Positions 6,552 to 8,160 of a stretch of DNA of 8,160 bases are shown here, in pieces (within the stretch, counting starts at the first letter, position 1; each line of letters opens with the position of its first letter). The stretch covers positions 1 through 8,160 of the forward strand of contig JAOUEK010000070.1 in the NCBI GenBank assembly GCA_029858755.1. Reading direction: 5' to 3'. Source of the stretch: Thermoleophilia bacterium. Lineage in GTDB: Bacteria; Actinomycetota; Thermoleophilia; Gaiellales; Gaiellaceae. Below the pieces are notes generated by a model. It was not told the origin of the DNA, made no database searches, and was given only the letters and a program-made list of their open reading frames with translations. The position numbers and the translations under genes were made by a program.

Positions 6552-6554
6552 CGG
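6535..6554. terminator. Shared hairpin at the convergent EamA/cbs 3' ends
   Basis: CCGTCAG and CTGACGG form a perfect 7-bp stem with a 6-nt loop (GGCCCG). It covers the last codons and stop of the transporter gene and ends one base before the cbs stop codon. Being symmetric, it could act on both convergent transcripts. No T-run is present on either side, so efficient intrinsic termination is not assured. Confidence 0.35.
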
Positions 6555-7970
6555 TCACGACGACGCGACCTGCGTGCGCTGATGCGCGAGGAACTCCAGG
6601 AGGTCGGAGCGGGTGAGGATCGCCGCCGGCCGGCCGGCGATGGCGACCACCACCGCCGCGCTCGGGCCGGAGAGGTCGGCGAACACGTCGTCGAGCGACG
6701 CCGTTGCATCGACGGTGGCGAGCGGCGGCTGCATGGCCACGGCGACGTCCTCGTTGAGCGCATCCGAGCTCTTGAACACGCGGTCGAGGAGCGCCCGCTC
6801 CTGGATGGAGCCGATCACGTCGGCGAGCGACTCGACCGGCTCGTCCCGCACGACCGGCAGCTGGGAGATCCCGTACCGCTGCATCAGGTCGATCGCGGCG
6901 CCCACCTTGCTGTGCGCGCCGACGACGACGAGCGGCGGCAGGTCGTGGCCGGGCTCGCGCTTCAAGCGCACGACGGCGTCGACGGTCGGCGCCGGGGAGC
7001 GGCGCTCGAGGAAGCCGTACTGGATCATCCAGTTGTCGTCGTAGAACTTCGACAGGTACGAGCGCCCGCCGTCGGGGAAGGTCATCAGCACGCGGGCGCC
7101 CTCGCCGAGGCGTCGGGCGATCTGAAGCGCGGCCCACGCCGTGGAGCCGCACGACCCGCCGACCAACAGCCCCTCCTCGCGGGCCAGCCGGCGCGCGGTG
7201 ACGAACGAGTCGCGGTCGGAGACGCGGATCCACTCGTCGACCACTTCCCGGTCGAGCGTCCGCGGCCACGTGTCCTTGCCGATCCCCTCGACGAGGTACG
7301 GGTGCATCGGGTGCTCGGCGTCGGCCGTGAACACCGAGCCCTCGGGGTCGGCGCCGACGATCAGGGCCTTCGAGCCACGCTCCTTGAAGTAGCGGCCGAC
7401 GCCGGTGATCGAGCCGCCTGTGCCGACGGAGATCACGATCGCGTCCACCTCGCCGCCGCCGGTTTGCTCCCACAGCTCGGGCCCCGTCGTCCGGTAGTGG
7501 GCGTCCGGGTTCGCGAGGTTTGAGTACTGGTCGGGCTTGAAGCCTCCCGGGATCTCCTCCGCGAGCCTGTCGGACACCGAGTAGTAGCTCTCGGGTGAGT
7601 CGTGGTCGACGGCGGTCGGCGTGATCACGACTTCTGCGCCATAGGCGCGCAGGGTCGCGATCTTCTCCTGGCTCATCTTGTCGGGCATCACGAAGATGCA
7701 GCGGTAGCCCTTCCGCGCCGCCGCGATTGCCAGCCCGACCCCGGTGTTCCCCGACGTCGGCTCGACGATCGTGCCCCCCGGTCGCAGCAGGCCGTCCTGC
7801 TCGGCCGCCTCGATCATGGCGAGGCCGATGCGATCCTTGTTCGAGCCGCCCGGGTTGAGGAACTCGAGCTTCGCGAGCAACGTTGCCCCCGTCTCCCGGC
7901 CGAACGAGGTGAGGCGGACGACCGGCGTGTGCCCGACGAGGTCGAGGACAGTGGGGTACTCGGGTGGCAC
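6555..7970 (-). CDS. cbs: Cystathionine beta-synthase (PLP enzyme with C-terminal CBS-domain pair)
   Basis: A 471-residue cytoplasmic PLP fold-type II enzyme that should condense serine and homocysteine to cystathionine in transsulfuration. Motifs in order: NPGGSNKDR (residues 39-47) with the PLP Schiff-base Lys45; PTSGNTG (71-77); KPDQYSNLANP (145-155); the PLP phosphate loop GTGGSITG (183-190); VGADPEGSVF (205-214); GGSCGS (271-276); and PDGGRSYLSK (299-308). Residues about 325-465 form two CBS domains, ending in ILTRSDLLEFL. The arrangement and wording resemble the mycobacterial enzyme (Rv1077 type) as I recall it. A cysteine synthase acting on O-acetylserine is the main alternative, but the CBS-domain pair and the SYYSVSDRLAEEI segment (128-140) favour cystathionine beta-synthase. 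The CBS domains suggest control by an adenosyl ligand. The start is a GTG at 7970, where homology begins, with no clear ribosome binding site. It lies 13 bp after the stop of an upstream gene, which suggests co-transcription. Confidence 0.92.
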   Translation of the reverse strand: MPPEYPTVLDLVGHTPVVRLTSFGRETGATLLAKLEFLNPGGSNKDRIGLAMIEAAEQDGLLRPGGTIVEPTSGNTGVGLAIAAARKGYRCIFVMPDKMSQEKIATLRAYGAEVVITPTAVDHDSPESYYSVSDRLAEEIPGGFKPDQYSNLANPDAHYRTTGPELWEQTGGGEVDAIVISVGTGGSITGVGRYFKERGSKALIVGADPEGSVFTADAEHPMHPYLVEGIGKDTWPRTLDREVVDEWIRVSDRDSFVTARRLAREEGLLVGGSCGSTAWAALQIARRLGEGARVLMTFPDGGRSYLSKFYDDNWMIQYGFLERRSPAPTVDAVVRLKREPGHDLPPLVVVGAHSKVGAAIDLMQRYGISQLPVVRDEPVESLADVIGSIQERALLDRVFKSSDALNEDVAVAMQPPLATVDATASLDDVFADLSGPSAAVVVAIAGRPAAILTRSDLLEFLAHQRTQVASS

Positions 7971-7983
7971 CTGACGGCGAAGC

Positions 7984-8160
7984 CTACCCGGCCGGGCGCA
8001 GCTCCCAGAACGCGCCGGTCAGCCCGAGCTCGTCGAGGATCGCCTGCGACTCGTCGACCGGGCGCGGTCGCCAGCCCGGGTCGAGGCGCGTCCACCACCA
8101 GCGCCGCGCGAGCTGGTTGAGCGCCGGCATGGCCAGCGTCGCTCCGGCGTCCCATCCGTT
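7984..8160 (-). CDS. Unidentified protein, C-terminal 58 residues (5' part beyond the window)
   Basis: On the minus strand the frame is open from the window edge to a TAG at 7984-7986. It encodes 58 residues ending in LTGAFWELRPAG. The sequence is tryptophan- and arginine-rich (ARRWWWTRLDPGWRPRP, residues 18-34) and then carries an acidic amphipathic stretch (DESQAILDELGLTG). The composition and codon pattern look like real coding sequence. It ends 13 bp before the cbs start in the same direction, so the two probably share a transcript. I do not recognise the family and assign no function. Confidence 0.6.
   Translation of the reverse strand, partial: NGWDAGATLAMPALNQLARRWWWTRLDPGWRPRPVDESQAILDELGLTGAFWELRPAG

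Noticed and set aside
6538..7473. 311-codon minus-strand frame inside cbs
   Set aside because: It overlaps cbs in another frame, is arginine-rich and has no motifs; the cbs frame carries every expected PLP-enzyme motif.
7569..7575. A further GTCGGAC heptamer
   Set aside because: It lies singly inside the cbs coding sequence without a partner 11 nt away, so it is treated as a chance match.

Overview
This is a compact, strongly GC-rich bacterial chromosomal window with seven genes, two of them cut by the window edges. GC-biased third codon positions, very short gaps, a cystathionine beta-synthase that matches my recollection of the mycobacterial Rv1077 type, and a fused trehalose-6-phosphate synthase/phosphatase all suggest a high-GC actinobacterium. 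A deep lineage such as Thermoleophilia is possible, but that is inference and no rRNA or other marker is present. I see no insertion sequence, phage gene, tRNA, rRNA or CRISPR array. The gene content looks like ordinary core metabolism.

Layout: (1) 1-294 (+) is the C-terminal end of a phospholipase/carboxylesterase-type alpha/beta hydrolase. (2) 299-2551 (-) is a bifunctional OtsA-OtsB fusion, convergent with gene 1 across 4 bp. (3) 2599-4359 (+) is a GH15 glucoamylase/trehalase-like hydrolase, divergent from the fusion with 47 bp between start codons. (4) 4455-5471 (+) is an adenosine deaminase-family protein. (5) 5619-6551 (+) is a ten-helix EamA/YedA-type transporter. (6) 6555-7970 (-) is a cystathionine beta-synthase with a C-terminal CBS-domain pair, convergent with the transporter across 3 bp. 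(7) 7984-8160 (-) is the 3' end of an unidentified gene 13 bp upstream of gene 6.

How they fit together: the fusion makes trehalose from UDP-glucose and glucose-6-phosphate, while the divergent GH15 enzyme belongs to a family that includes trehalases and glucoamylases, so the pair could be a make/break switch for trehalose or a storage-glucan module. The other genes (purine salvage, export, transsulfuration) have no evident link to it.

The most interesting signals are non-coding. Two 22-bp hairpins flank the deaminase gene (4391-4412 and 5494-5515). They share one architecture, with two GTCNGAC palindromes at an 11-nt centre-to-centre spacing, and differ at two stem positions by fully compensatory changes. 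The 147-bp gap before the transporter also holds a 10-bp long-range inverted repeat that competes with one of these hairpins, which would allow two exclusive RNA folds. I did not find a convincing new multi-gene system.
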